A stretch of 49,334 bases of DNA from Gammaproteobacteria bacterium (GTDB lineage Bacteria; Pseudomonadota; Gammaproteobacteria; Xanthomonadales; Rhodanobacteraceae), in the NCBI GenBank assembly GCA_021325195.1, contig JAJPHQ010000115.1, positions 1 to 49,334 of the forward strand, read 5' to 3'. Within the stretch, counting starts at the first letter, position 1. Every line of letters starts with the position of its first letter. Shown here piece after piece: positions 27,346-35,774 of this stretch. The translations under genes were made by a program, and so were the position numbers. The notes under the pieces were generated by a model that saw nothing but the letters and a program-made list of their open reading frames with translations, ran no database searches and was not told the origin of the DNA.

Positions 27346-27723
27346 ATGGAAGACAGCGCTTCGCTGGTGCAGCAACTCAGCATGCCGCTCAAGTCCGGCA
27401 GCGGCTGGATGAAATTCCTGGCCACCCTGACCATCATCGGCGGCGTCCTGCAGGTGCTCTCGATCATCGGCATCCTGTGGGCGTGGCTGCCGATCTGGCT
27501 CGGCGTGGTGCTGTTCCAGGCCGCTTCGGGGATGGACCAGGCGGCGATTTCGGGCGACCAGACGGCGTTCCTCAACGCCCAGGGCAAGCTGCGCCTGTAT
27601 TTCATGATCCAGGCGATCGTGATCATCATCGCCTTCGCGCTGGTGATCCTGTTCTTCCTGTTCGGCGGCATGGCGCTGCTGGCCGGACTGGCGCACCGCA
27701 GCCTGCCGTCGGCCACGCTGTAA
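27346..27723 (+). CDS. DUF5362-type small membrane protein
   Basis: The 125-residue protein has two long hydrophobic hairpins (FLATLTIIGGVLQVLSIIGI with WLPIWLGVVLF, and YFMIQAIVIIIAFALVILFF) separated by an acidic loop. The layout and the phrase GSGWMKFLATLTIIGG recall the DUF5362 family, whose function is unknown. GGGGGAA precedes the ATG. It is divergent from hppD and converges on the POT transporter gene. Confidence 0.7.
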   Translation: MEDSASLVQQLSMPLKSGSGWMKFLATLTIIGGVLQVLSIIGILWAWLPIWLGVVLFQAASGMDQAAISGDQTAFLNAQGKLRLYFMIQAIVIIIAFALVILFFLFGGMALLAGLAHRSLPSATL

Positions 27724-27768
27724 CGGCGACGCGGTGATGCCGCCCCGGCGCACGGCACCGGGCCGGCG

Positions 27769-29274
27769 TCACTTCACGCCGTGCATCAGCCGGTTCACCA
27801 GCGGCGAGATCAGCAGCAGCAGCACGCCGGCGCCCAGCAGCAGCCAGAAGCCGAAGGTGAAGCCGGACAGCGCCGAGGCGGCGGTCATGCCGCTCGCACC
27901 GGCCACGCGCGTGGCGAACAGCCCGGAAAGGTTGCCGCCCACTGAGAGCGACAGGAACCAGCCGCCCATCGCGAAACCCACCAGCCGCGGCGGCGCCAGC
28001 TTGGTCACCATCGACAGGCCGATCGGCGACAGGCACAGTTCGCCCAGCGTCTGCAGCACGTAAGTGAGCACCAGCGGCCAGAACGGAATCAGCCCGTTCG
28101 CGCCCAGCAGCCGCGACAGCGCGAACATCAGCACCAGAAAACCCAGGCTGTTGAAGAGCAGCCCCAGGCCGAACTTGCGCGGAATCGAGGGCTCGCGTCC
28201 GTGGCGGTCCAGCCCGGCCCACACCAGCGTCACCAGCGGCGCGAACACCAGGATGGCCAGCGGGCTCACCGACTGGAACCAGCCGACCGGGAAGATCCAG
28301 CCACCGAACAGCTTGCGGTCCACCAGGTTCTCGGCCAGGAAATTGAACGAGGTGCCGAGCTGGTAATAGAACATCCAGAACAGGATGTTGAACGCGAAGA
28401 TGATCAGCATCGCGATCACGCGCTGCGTCTGCACCCGGCCGTGGCGTGCGGCTTCCGCCAGCAGCATCGCCGCGACGCCGACGAACAGCAGGCCCAGCAG
28501 CAACTGCAACCCGGCCGCGCCGGCCTTCGACAGAAGCAGCCAGATCAGCGGCACCGCCGCGATCACGCCGCACAGCACCCACAGCACGCGCAGCGGACTT
28601 TCCGCGCCCGCTGCGGGCCGGCCCACGCGCTTCAGTTGCCGGCGCCCGAACCAGAACCAGGCGAGACTCAGCAGCATGCCCACGCCCGCGGCGGCGAACA
28701 CGATCCGGTAGTTCTGCTGCATGGGCGTCTGCGTGAAATGCGCCGCCATCCAGCCGGTCAGCAGCGGTGCCAGCAGCGCGCCGGCATTGATGCCCATGTA
28801 GAACAGCGTGAAGCCGCGATCGCGGCGCGGATCGTCGCGGCCGTACAGCTGCCCGACCATGGTCGAGATGTTGGGCTTGAACAATCCGTCGCCGGCGATC
28901 ACCAGCGCAAGGCCCAGAAGGAGCATCACGCGATCCGGCAGCATCAGCACGAACAGGCCGGCCGCCATCACCACCGCACCCAGCAGGATCGTGCGCTGGT
29001 AGCCGATCAGCTTGTCCGCCACCCAGCCGCCGAAGATCGACGCGCCGTAGATCAGCGCGGTGTAGGCGCCGAAGACGCCGCTGGCCCAGGCCTGTCCCGC
29101 CGGGTTGCCGCCGTAGAACTGCTGCACGATGTACAGCGCCAGCGCCCAGCTCACGGTGTAGAACGCGAAGCGCTCCCAGAATTCGGTCATGAACAGCATC
29201 CACAGCGGACGTGGATGACCGAGCAGTTGCGGGAAATCGGGTGCCGTGGTGTCTGCGTCGATGCTGGCGTTCAT
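27769..29274 (-). CDS. POT-family proton-dependent oligopeptide transporter
   Basis: The 501-residue inner-membrane protein has about 12-14 hydrophobic helices and the POT signatures EFWERFAFYTV (the ExxER proton-coupling motif), GDGLFKPNISTMVG and LFYMGINAGALLAPLL. Such carriers import di- and tripeptides with protons. It lies 57 bases behind kynA on the same strand, so peptide-derived amino acids and tryptophan breakdown may be expressed together; that is inference. Confidence 0.93.
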   Translation of the reverse strand: MNASIDADTTAPDFPQLLGHPRPLWMLFMTEFWERFAFYTVSWALALYIVQQFYGGNPAGQAWASGVFGAYTALIYGASIFGGWVADKLIGYQRTILLGAVVMAAGLFVLMLPDRVMLLLGLALVIAGDGLFKPNISTMVGQLYGRDDPRRDRGFTLFYMGINAGALLAPLLTGWMAAHFTQTPMQQNYRIVFAAAGVGMLLSLAWFWFGRRQLKRVGRPAAGAESPLRVLWVLCGVIAAVPLIWLLLSKAGAAGLQLLLGLLFVGVAAMLLAEAARHGRVQTQRVIAMLIIFAFNILFWMFYYQLGTSFNFLAENLVDRKLFGGWIFPVGWFQSVSPLAILVFAPLVTLVWAGLDRHGREPSIPRKFGLGLLFNSLGFLVLMFALSRLLGANGLIPFWPLVLTYVLQTLGELCLSPIGLSMVTKLAPPRLVGFAMGGWFLSLSVGGNLSGLFATRVAGASGMTAASALSGFTFGFWLLLGAGVLLLLISPLVNRLMHGVK

Positions 29275-29331
29275 GCAACCCCCTCTGGTCCGGTCACGGC
29301 GCGACGGTGCGGCGTTCGACGTTTCCGCGGA

Positions 29332-30183
29332 TCAAGTCCCGAGCTCCGTGCGCACTTCCAGCAGCTCGGGGAAAAACGTCTGGTCCAGTGCCTTGATCAG
29401 GAACCCGACCCCGGAGGAACCGCCGGTGCCGCGCTTGTGCCCGATGATGCGTTCGACCGTCTTCATGTGGCGGAAACGCCAGAGCTGGAAGTTTTCCTCG
29501 ACATCGACCAGCGTCTCGCACAGGTGGTACTCGGCCCAGAAGGTTTCCGGCATCTCGTAGATGCGCCGGAACACCGCAAGCAGGCGTTCGTCGCGTTTCC
29601 AGCCCTCGCGCACGGCGCGCTCCAGGACCGCCTCCGGAATCGCATGTCCGCGCCGCGCCAGCCAGCGCAGCGCGGTGTCGTACAGGCTCGGCGCGTCCAG
29701 TGCCTCGCGCAGCTTCGTCTGCGCGTCGGGGTCGTGGTCGAACACCGGCAGCATCTCGGCGTGCTTGTTGCCCAGCAGGAATTCCACGGTGCGGTACTGC
29801 GCCGACTGGAACCCCGACGACGGCCCCAGCGCGTCGCGGAATTTCAGGTACTCGTGCGGCGTCATCGTCTCCAGCACCGCCCATTCGTTGAACAGCTGGT
29901 CCTGGATGCGCTTGACCCGCGCCAGCACCTTCAGCGCCGGATCGATCCGGTCGGCATCGAGGTGCGCGATCGCCGCGCGCAATTCGTGGATCATCAGCTT
30001 CAGCCACAGCTCGGCCACGTGGTGCTGCACGATGAACAGCATCTCGTCGTGATAGGCCGGTTCCGACAACGGACGCTGCGCGGACAGCAGCGTGTCCAGC
30101 TTGAGATAGCTGGTGTAGGTCATCCGGCCGGTGAGGTCGCGTTCGATGCCGGCTTCGAGTTCGCGCCGGTTGGACTCGGACAT
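29332..30183 (-). CDS. kynA: Tryptophan 2,3-dioxygenase
   Basis: KynA opens the indole ring to give N-formylkynurenine. The 283-residue heme protein carries [16 protein letters not shown], the substrate-site [19 protein letters not shown] and the proximal-heme region [19 protein letters not shown], then [11 protein letters not shown]. All match Xanthomonas TDO, which is slightly longer. The frame stays open far upstream as the antisense of pdhA, so I start at the ATG at 30183. kynB and kynU are not in the window. Confidence 0.96.
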   Translation of the reverse strand: MSESNRRELEAGIERDLTGRMTYTSYLKLDTLLSAQRPLSEPAYHDEMLFIVQHHVAELWLKLMIHELRAAIAHLDADRIDPALKVLARVKRIQDQLFNEWAVLETMTPHEYLKFRDALGPSSGFQSAQYRTVEFLLGNKHAEMLPVFDHDPDAQTKLREALDAPSLYDTALRWLARRGHAIPEAVLERAVREGWKRDERLLAVFRRIYEMPETFWAEYHLCETLVDVEENFQLWRFRHMKTVERIIGHKRGTGGSSGVGFLIKALDQTFFPELLEVRTELGT

Positions 30184-30370
30184 GGGAAAAGCCTGCCGCG
30201 AAAGGCGCCAAGCGTAACGCATGCGCGCGCACCGCGTCGCGTTCCGGCCGGTCCCCGGCGCGCCTCGCGGCAGCCGCGGAGGCGCGCTTGCCGGGCCCCT
30301 CCTGTTGCGCCGCAGCAGCAGGCGCCGGCACGCGAACCCGCAACAGGTGCGGCCTGCCCCGCGGGCATGG

Positions 30371-30376
30371 GATAAT
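30371..30376 (+). promoter_or_regulatory. Possible -10 element of the E1/E2 operon
   Basis: GATAAT in GGGATAATTCC lies 69 bases before the first start codon. No -35 match is visible at normal spacing. Confidence 0.3.
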
Positions 30377-30444
30377 TCCGAGGCTTTACGCGCCCGATGT
30401 TCCGGCACGGGCGTCGCTGATCCGCCCTGCCACGGGAGTTCCAA

Positions 30445-31530
30445 GTGCCCATCGCCGCCAAGTTCGAAATCGAATACCTGCAATACCTCGATGCCGACGG
30501 CAGGCTGGTCCGCAAGGACCTGCCCGACTTCGCGCAGGACATCGACCACATGGTCGAGCTGTACAAGCTGATGGTCTCCACGCGCGTGTTCGACGCCAAG
30601 TCGATCGCGCTGCAGCGCACCGGCAAGCTGGGCACCTACGCCTCGTGCCTGGGCCACGAGGCCGCGCACGTGGGCATCGGCAGCGCGATGAAGCCGGAGG
30701 ACGTGCTGGCGCCCAGCTACCGCGAGTACGGTGCGCAGTTGTACCGCGGCGTGCAACCGCGCGAGGTGTACATGTACTGGGGCGGCGACGAACGCGGCAA
30801 CGATTACCAGAAGGAACCCGCGCGCCACGACTTCGCCTGGTCGGTGCCGATCGCCACGCAATGCCTGCACGCGGCCGGTTCCGCGCTGGCGTTCAAGATC
30901 CGCAAGGAAAAGCGCGTCGCGGTGTGCACCCTCGGCGACGGCGGCTCGTCCAAGGGCGACTTCTACGGCGCGATCAACATCGCCGGCGCGCAGCAGTTGC
31001 CGATGGTGGCGGTGATCGTCAACAACCAGTGGGCGATCTCGGTGCCGCGGCGCATCCAGTCCGGCGCCCAGACGCTGGCGCAGAAGGGCATCGCCGCCGG
31101 CCTGCCGTCGATCCAGGTGGACGGCAACGACATCATCGCGGTGCGCAAGCCGATGGAAGACGCGCTGGATCGCGCGCGCCGCGGCGACGGCGCCAGCGTG
31201 CTGGAACTCGTCACGTATCGCCTGGGCGACCACACCACCGCCGACGACGCGCGCCGCTATCGCCCGAAGGAAGAGGTCGAGGAGGCCTGGAAACGCGATC
31301 CGGTCAAGCGCCTGCGCATCTGGCTGGAATCGAAGAAGGCGTGGAACAAGAAAAAGGAAGATGCCCTGCAGGAACAATGCAACGAGTGGATGGACAACGA
31401 GGTCAACGCCTACCTCGAGACCAAGACCCAGCCCGTGACCGCGATGTTCGATTACACCTTCGCCGAGTTGCCGGCCGATCTGGCCGCGCAGCGCGCCTTC
31501 GCCGTGGCGCAGGATCAGGGAGCGCATTGA
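30445..31530 (+). CDS. pdhA: 2-oxo acid dehydrogenase E1 component, alpha subunit
   Basis: The 361-residue subunit carries the thiamine-diphosphate motif GDG..NN ([19 protein letters not shown], residues 163-181, ending IVNN near 194), the substrate-site [11 protein letters not shown] and a C-terminal loop [12 protein letters not shown]. Heterotetrameric E1 of this type serves either pyruvate or branched-chain 2-oxo acids. I follow the common xanthomonad pdhA naming but cannot exclude a branched-chain enzyme. Start is a GTG preceded by GGGAG at eight bases. Confidence 0.88.
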   Translation: MPIAAKFEIEYLQYLDADGRLVRKDLPDFAQDIDHMVELYKLMVSTRVFDAKSIALQRTGKLGTYASCLGHEAAHVGIGSAMKPEDVLAPSYREYGAQLYRGVQPREVYMYWGGDERGNDYQKEPARHDFAWSVPIATQCLHAAGSALAFKIRKEKRVAVCTLGDGGSSKGDFYGAINIAGAQQLPMVAVIVNNQWAISVPRRIQSGAQTLAQKGIAAGLPSIQVDGNDIIAVRKPMEDALDRARRGDGASVLELVTYRLGDHTTADDARRYRPKEEVEEAWKRDPVKRLRIWLESKKAWNKKKEDALQEQCNEWMDNEVNAYLETKTQPVTAMFDYTFAELPADLAAQRAFAVAQDQGAH

Positions 31531-31532
31531 GC

Positions 31533-32513
31533 ATGGCCGCGATCACCCTTATCGAAGCGGTTACGCAAGAACTTGCGTACGAAATGGCGCACGACGATTC
31601 GGTCGTGGTGCTGGGCGAGGACGTGGGCGTCAACGGCGGCGTGTTCCGCGCCACCGTGGGCCTGCAGGAAAAGTTCGGCGAGCTGCGCGTGCTGGACACG
31701 CCGCTGGACGAAACCACCATCGCCGGCGTCACCGTGGGACTCGCCGCGCAGGGCATGAAACCCGTGTGCGAGGCGCAGTTCGAAGGCTTCATCTACCCGA
31801 TGATGGAGCAGATCGCCTGCCACGCCGCGCGGATGCGCAACCGCACCCGCGGACGCCTCACCTGTCCCGCGGTGTTCCGCGCGCCGTGGGGCGGCGGCAT
31901 CCACGCGCCCGAACACCACTCGGAAGCCAACGAACACCTGTTCACCAACATTCCCGGCCTGCGTGTGGTGCTGCCTTCGTCGCCCGCGCGCGCCTACGGA
32001 CTGCTGCTGGCGTCGATCCGCGATCCCGACCCGGTGATCTTCTTCGAACCCAAGCGCATCTACCGCCAGTACAAGGAAGAGGTGCCCGACGACGGCGAGG
32101 CGCTGCCGCTGGACGTGTGCTTCGTGCTGCGCGACGGCACCGACATCACGCTGGTGACCTGGGGCGCCGAGGTGAAGGAATGCCTCGAAGCCGCCGACGC
32201 GCTCGCCAAGGACGGCATCAGCGCCGAAGTGATCGACGTGGCCACGCTGACGCCGCTCGACTTCGACACCATCGCCGAATCGGTCAAGAAGACGGGCCGC
32301 TGCGTGATCGTGCACGAAGCGCCGAAGACCGCGGGCTTCGGCGCCGAGATCGCCGCGCGCATCGCCGAGGAGTGCCTGTACGACCTGCTGGCGCCGGTTG
32401 CACGCGTCAGCGGCTGGGACGTGCACACCCCGCTGTATCGCCTCGAAATGAAACAGTTGCCCAGCACCGCGCGCATCGTGGATGCGGCGAAGCGGGTGAT
32501 GGCCGCGGGATAG
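31533..32513 (+). CDS. pdhB: 2-oxo acid dehydrogenase E1 component, beta subunit
   Basis: The 326-residue beta subunit shows [19 protein letters not shown], the conserved [20 protein letters not shown], and [17 protein letters not shown] with [15 protein letters not shown] in the transketolase C-terminal domain. It completes the TPP site with the alpha subunit. The ATG lies two bases beyond the pdhA stop, which gives tight coupling. The frame is open upstream through pdhA, but that portion is an antisense-like shadow. Confidence 0.9.
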   Translation: MAAITLIEAVTQELAYEMAHDDSVVVLGEDVGVNGGVFRATVGLQEKFGELRVLDTPLDETTIAGVTVGLAAQGMKPVCEAQFEGFIYPMMEQIACHAARMRNRTRGRLTCPAVFRAPWGGGIHAPEHHSEANEHLFTNIPGLRVVLPSSPARAYGLLLASIRDPDPVIFFEPKRIYRQYKEEVPDDGEALPLDVCFVLRDGTDITLVTWGAEVKECLEAADALAKDGISAEVIDVATLTPLDFDTIAESVKKTGRCVIVHEAPKTAGFGAEIAARIAEECLYDLLAPVARVSGWDVHTPLYRLEMKQLPSTARIVDAAKRVMAAG

Positions 32514-32520
32514 GCCAGTT

Positions 32521-32775
32521 GTGGAAACAGAAAAGAAGTATGACAAAGTCTTCTTTGAAGTTTGGGCTCGGGATGGGCTCAAAGGTCGATGGATTTACAG
32601 TCAACGCCATTCGCGTTTCGCCGAAAGCGATATTCCTTCTTTGTTCGAACGTCGTCCCTATAAAGATCAAGAGCCGTGTACACCGGAGTACTTGTATCGC
32701 CTGGAAAGCGATGGCATCCACATCGCTCTTTTCTATGATGGCCTTCCGAAAACCTCGCCTACCCAAGAACGGTAA
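32521..32775 (+). CDS. Small protein of unknown function inside the E1/E2 operon
   Basis: An 84-residue ORF from a GTG (METEKKYDKVFFEVWARDGL) lies seven bases after pdhB and 38 bases before the E2 gene. Its base composition is plainly AT-richer than both neighbours and its codons (AAA, TTT, TAT, AAG) differ from the GC-ending codons around it. The protein is charged and aromatic, has no signal or membrane segment, and includes GRWIYSQRHSRFAESDIPSLF. I do not recognise a family. It looks like an acquired gene that has not yet matched the host composition. There is no obvious repeat or transposase at its borders. Confidence 0.65.
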   Translation: METEKKYDKVFFEVWARDGLKGRWIYSQRHSRFAESDIPSLFERRPYKDQEPCTPEYLYRLESDGIHIALFYDGLPKTSPTQER

Positions 32776-32813
32776 CTTTCCAACTGGCTCCCGAATTTTT
32801 TGAGATTAAAACC

Positions 32814-34214
32814 ATGGCCGACATCAAGACCTTCCACCTCCCCGACCTCGGCGAAGGCCTGCCCGACGCCACCATCGTGGAATGGCTGGTGAAGGAAGGA
32901 GGCAACGTCAAACTCGACGAGCCGCTGGTGTCGATGGAGACCGCCAAGGCCGTGGTCGAGGTGCCTTCGCCGTTCACCGGCAAGCTGCTCAAGCAGCACG
33001 GCAACGCCGGCGACGTGATCGCGACCGGCGCGCCGCTGGCGGAATTCGAACTCGATCCGAAGGCCAAGCAGCGCGCCGAGAACGCGGCAGGTGGCCATCA
33101 CCATGCGCCGGCTGCGACCGCTGCGCCGGCCTCGCCCCCGGCCGGCGCTACGCGCCCGGCGCCTGGCGCCGCCTCCCCCGCGAGCGGCGAAGGGGGTCAG
33201 GAACGCGAGGACGTAGGCACGGTGGTCGGCGCGATGGTCAGCGGCAATGCCGTGCACGTCGAGCAAGCCGCCAGCATCGGCGGCGTGAAAGCCGTGCCCG
33301 CGGTGCGCGCGCTGGCGAAGAAACTGAAAGTCGATCTGTCGCGGGTGAACCCCACCGGCGCCGGCAGCGTGGTGACGATGCAGGACGTCAAGAACGCCGC
33401 GGCGTCGGGTACAGCTTCGCTTCCCTCTCCCTCCTGGAGAGGGGGTGAGGGTTCGGTCGCAGTCGTACCCTCACCCGGCGCTGCGCGCCACCCTCTCCCG
33501 GTGGGAGAGGGAACCAGAAGCACGCTGTCCCAATCCGGCAAACCCATGCGCACCACGCCGCCTTCGGTGCAGGCCACCGGCCAGCCCGAACAGTTGAAGG
33601 GCGTGCGCCGCAACATGGCGCGGGTGATGGCCGAGGCGCACGCCAGCGTGGTGCCAACCACGCTGGTGGATGACGCCGACCTGCACGCGTGGCTGGGCAA
33701 GCAGGACATCACGGTGCGCACGATCCGCGCGATCGTGGCGGCGTGCAAGGCGGTGCCGGCGCTGAATGCATGGTTCGACGGTCAGAACCTCACAGTCACC
33801 CGCCATCCCCACGTCGATCTCGGCATCGCGGTGGACACCCCCGACGGCCTGTTCGTGCCGGCGCTGCGCAACGCCGACATGCTGGATGCCCGGGCCTTGC
33901 GCGAAGGCGTCAACCGGCTGCGCGCCCAGGTCGAGGATCGTTCCATCCCCGCCTCGGAGCTGACCGGCTACACCATCAGCCTGTCCAACTTCGGGATGTT
34001 CGCGGGACGCTACGCGTCGCCGGTGGTGGTGCCGCCGTGCGTCGCGATCGTGGGCGTGGGCAAGCTCAGCCATGACGTGGTGGCCGTGATCGGCGGCATC
34101 GAGGTGCACCGCCGCCTGCCGATCAGCGTCACTTTCGACCACCGCGCCGCCACGGGTGGTGAAGCCGCGCGGTTCCTGAAGGCGATCCTGGACGACCTCG
34201 CGCTGCCGACGTAG
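32814..34214 (+). CDS. pdhC: 2-oxo acid dehydrogenase E2 (dihydrolipoyl acyltransferase)
   Basis: Domains of the 466-residue protein are: one lipoyl domain (residues 1-80, lipoyl Lys45 in SMETAKAVVEV), an Ala/Pro linker, an E3-binding domain (about 159-194, VPAVRALAKKLKVDLSRV), a second linker, and the acyltransferase core from about 258. The second linker, residues about 203-235, is encoded by a CCCTCTCCC intergenic-type repeat read in frame. The catalytic segment is FDHRAATGGEAARF: His443 is present, but the Asp of the usual HxxxDG is Thr447. No E3 gene follows, so lipoamide dehydrogenase must come from elsewhere. Confidence 0.9.
   Translation: MADIKTFHLPDLGEGLPDATIVEWLVKEGGNVKLDEPLVSMETAKAVVEVPSPFTGKLLKQHGNAGDVIATGAPLAEFELDPKAKQRAENAAGGHHHAPAATAAPASPPAGATRPAPGAASPASGEGGQEREDVGTVVGAMVSGNAVHVEQAASIGGVKAVPAVRALAKKLKVDLSRVNPTGAGSVVTMQDVKNAAASGTASLPSPSWRGGEGSVAVVPSPGAARHPLPVGEGTRSTLSQSGKPMRTTPPSVQATGQPEQLKGVRRNMARVMAEAHASVVPTTLVDDADLHAWLGKQDITVRTIRAIVAACKAVPALNAWFDGQNLTVTRHPHVDLGIAVDTPDGLFVPALRNADMLDARALREGVNRLRAQVEDRSIPASELTGYTISLSNFGMFAGRYASPVVVPPCVAIVGVGKLSHDVVAVIGGIEVHRRLPISVTFDHRAATGGEAARFLKAILDDLALPT
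33423..33511. repeat. CCCTCTCCC inverted-repeat element, copy 2 (inside E2 gene)
   Basis: The stretch CCCTCTCC..GGAGAGGG, GGTGAGGGTTCGG, then CCCTCACCCGGCGCTGCG and CCCTCTCCC..GGGAGAGGG matches the intergenic element at 17.5 kb almost base for base. Here it is translated as residues about 203-233 of the E2 linker with no stop codon. Confidence 0.8.
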
Positions 34215-34254
34215 GAGCCGCGGAGCGAGTCCGGGGCGGGCCCTGTGTGCACCG

Positions 34255-34272
34255 ACGGGCGTCGAGGCCCGT
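34255..34272. terminator. Possible bidirectional terminator between E2 and trpS
   Basis: ACGGGC at 34255-34260 pairs with GCCCGT at 34267-34272 around a six-base loop, with TTT on the plus side. It sits in the convergent gap just before the trpS stop codon. The U-tract is short, so efficiency would be modest. Confidence 0.4.
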
Positions 34273-34273
34273 T

Positions 34274-35698
34274 TCAGCCGCGCAGCGACTCCAGCGCGCG
34301 GCGCGCGCGCACGATCGCGGCGTCGCGCTGGACGGTATCCGCGAAGGCCGCGCTGACGGCGAGTGTCTCGCCGTCTTGCCGAAACGCGAAGCGGCCGTCG
34401 TCCAGCGGCGCGAGCGCATCGGCGGCGCTCTCCGACTCCAGCGCGCGCGATGCCTGTCCCGCCGCCCTGGGATCGGCGAAGGCGCGTGACAGCAGCAGCT
34501 CCTCGCCATCGGCGCCGACCAGCCGGAAGCGGAAGCCGTCGGCATCGCGGAAACTGACGACACGCGCGCGCTTGCGCGATTTCGCTGCCGTCCGCCCCGC
34601 CCGCGCTGCGCGCGAGGCCGCCTTTCCCGCGCGCGGGGAAACATCATCGGGGCGGAAGCGATCCGCGAGCGCACCGAGCCCCACCGCGCGGCGCAGGATT
34701 TCGAGGCGCGGTGCGGCAAGCGCGCGCGCCTTTCCGGCGCCCTCGCGCAACACGTCCTCGATCTCGTCCGGCCGCGCCATCAGCGCGTCGTAGCGTTCGC
34801 GCAAGGGCGCGATTTCGGCGTCGATGCGATCGCACAACTTCCGCTTCGCCTCGCCCCAACCCATGCCGCCTTCCAACGCCGCGCGGAACGCGGCGGCTTC
34901 ATCCGCCGCGGCGAACGCGCGGTAGATCGCGAACACGCTGGACGAATCGGGATCCTTGGGTTCGCCCGGTTCGCGCGAGTCGGTGACGATCCGCGCGATC
35001 GCCTCGCGCAACGCCCCCGCGCCGCCCGCAAACAGCGGGATGGTGTTGTCGTAGCTCTTGCTCATCTTGCGGCCGTCGAGACCGGGCAGCGTGGCCACCC
35101 GCTCCTCGATCACCGCTTCGGGCAACGTGAACGGAGCGCCCTTGCCGCCCGCCACGCGCCATGCCGCGCCGTAAAGATGGTTGAAGCGCTGGCCGATGTC
35201 GCGCGCCATCTCGATGTGCTGCACCTGGTCGCGCCCCACCGGTACCTGGTTGGCGTCGAAGGCCAGGATGTCGGCCGCCATCAGCACGGGGTACATGTAG
35301 AGGCCCGCGCTGACGCCCGCATCGGGATCGTCGCCCTGTGCGGTGTTCTGGTCGACCGCGGCCTTGTAGGCGTGCGCGCGGTTGAGCAGGCCTTTCGCGG
35401 TGACACAGGTCAGCAGCCAGGTGAGTTCGGGGATTTCCGGAATGTCGGACTGGCGGTAAAAGATCACGCGCGCGGGATCGAGTCCGCAGGCCAGCCAGGT
35501 TGCCGCGATTTCCAGCCGCGAACGTGCGACGCGTGCGGGATCGTCGCACTTCACCAGCGCGTGGTAGTCGGCCAGAAAGAAGAACGCATCGACATCCCGG
35601 CGCCGGCTGGAAGCGACCGCCGGGCGGATCGCGCCGACGTAGTTGCCAAGGTGCGGCGTGCCGGTGGTGGTGATGCCGGTAAGGACCCGCGTGTTCAT
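34274..35698 (-). CDS. trpS: Tryptophanyl-tRNA synthetase with C-terminal extension
   Basis: The first approximately 340 residues are a class I synthetase: TGITTTGTPHLGNYVGAI (HIGH-like site), AYKAAVDQNT, YMYPVLMAADILAF, QVPVGRDQVQHIEM and the KMSKS loop GRKMSKSYDNTI. After an Ala/Arg-rich linker (about 360-385) a further domain of about 85 residues follows (VVSFRDADGFRFRLVGADGE and FRQDGETLAVSAAFAD), which looks like a DUF1508/YegP-type beta repeat. Ordinary bacterial TrpS is about 330 residues. The start is the ATG at 35698 (MNTRVLTGITTTG). Confidence 0.93.
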   Translation of the reverse strand: MNTRVLTGITTTGTPHLGNYVGAIRPAVASSRRRDVDAFFFLADYHALVKCDDPARVARSRLEIAATWLACGLDPARVIFYRQSDIPEIPELTWLLTCVTAKGLLNRAHAYKAAVDQNTAQGDDPDAGVSAGLYMYPVLMAADILAFDANQVPVGRDQVQHIEMARDIGQRFNHLYGAAWRVAGGKGAPFTLPEAVIEERVATLPGLDGRKMSKSYDNTIPLFAGGAGALREAIARIVTDSREPGEPKDPDSSSVFAIYRAFAAADEAAAFRAALEGGMGWGEAKRKLCDRIDAEIAPLRERYDALMARPDEIEDVLREGAGKARALAAPRLEILRRAVGLGALADRFRPDDVSPRAGKAASRAARAGRTAAKSRKRARVVSFRDADGFRFRLVGADGEELLLSRAFADPRAAGQASRALESESAADALAPLDDGRFAFRQDGETLAVSAAFADTVQRDAAIVRARRALESLRG

Positions 35699-35774
35699 GC
35701 CGCGCCAGACTGGAAAAGGTCCAGTGTAAGGCATGTCGCGGCAGGAAAATCGCCGGCCGGAGCGGTCGCGCTGC

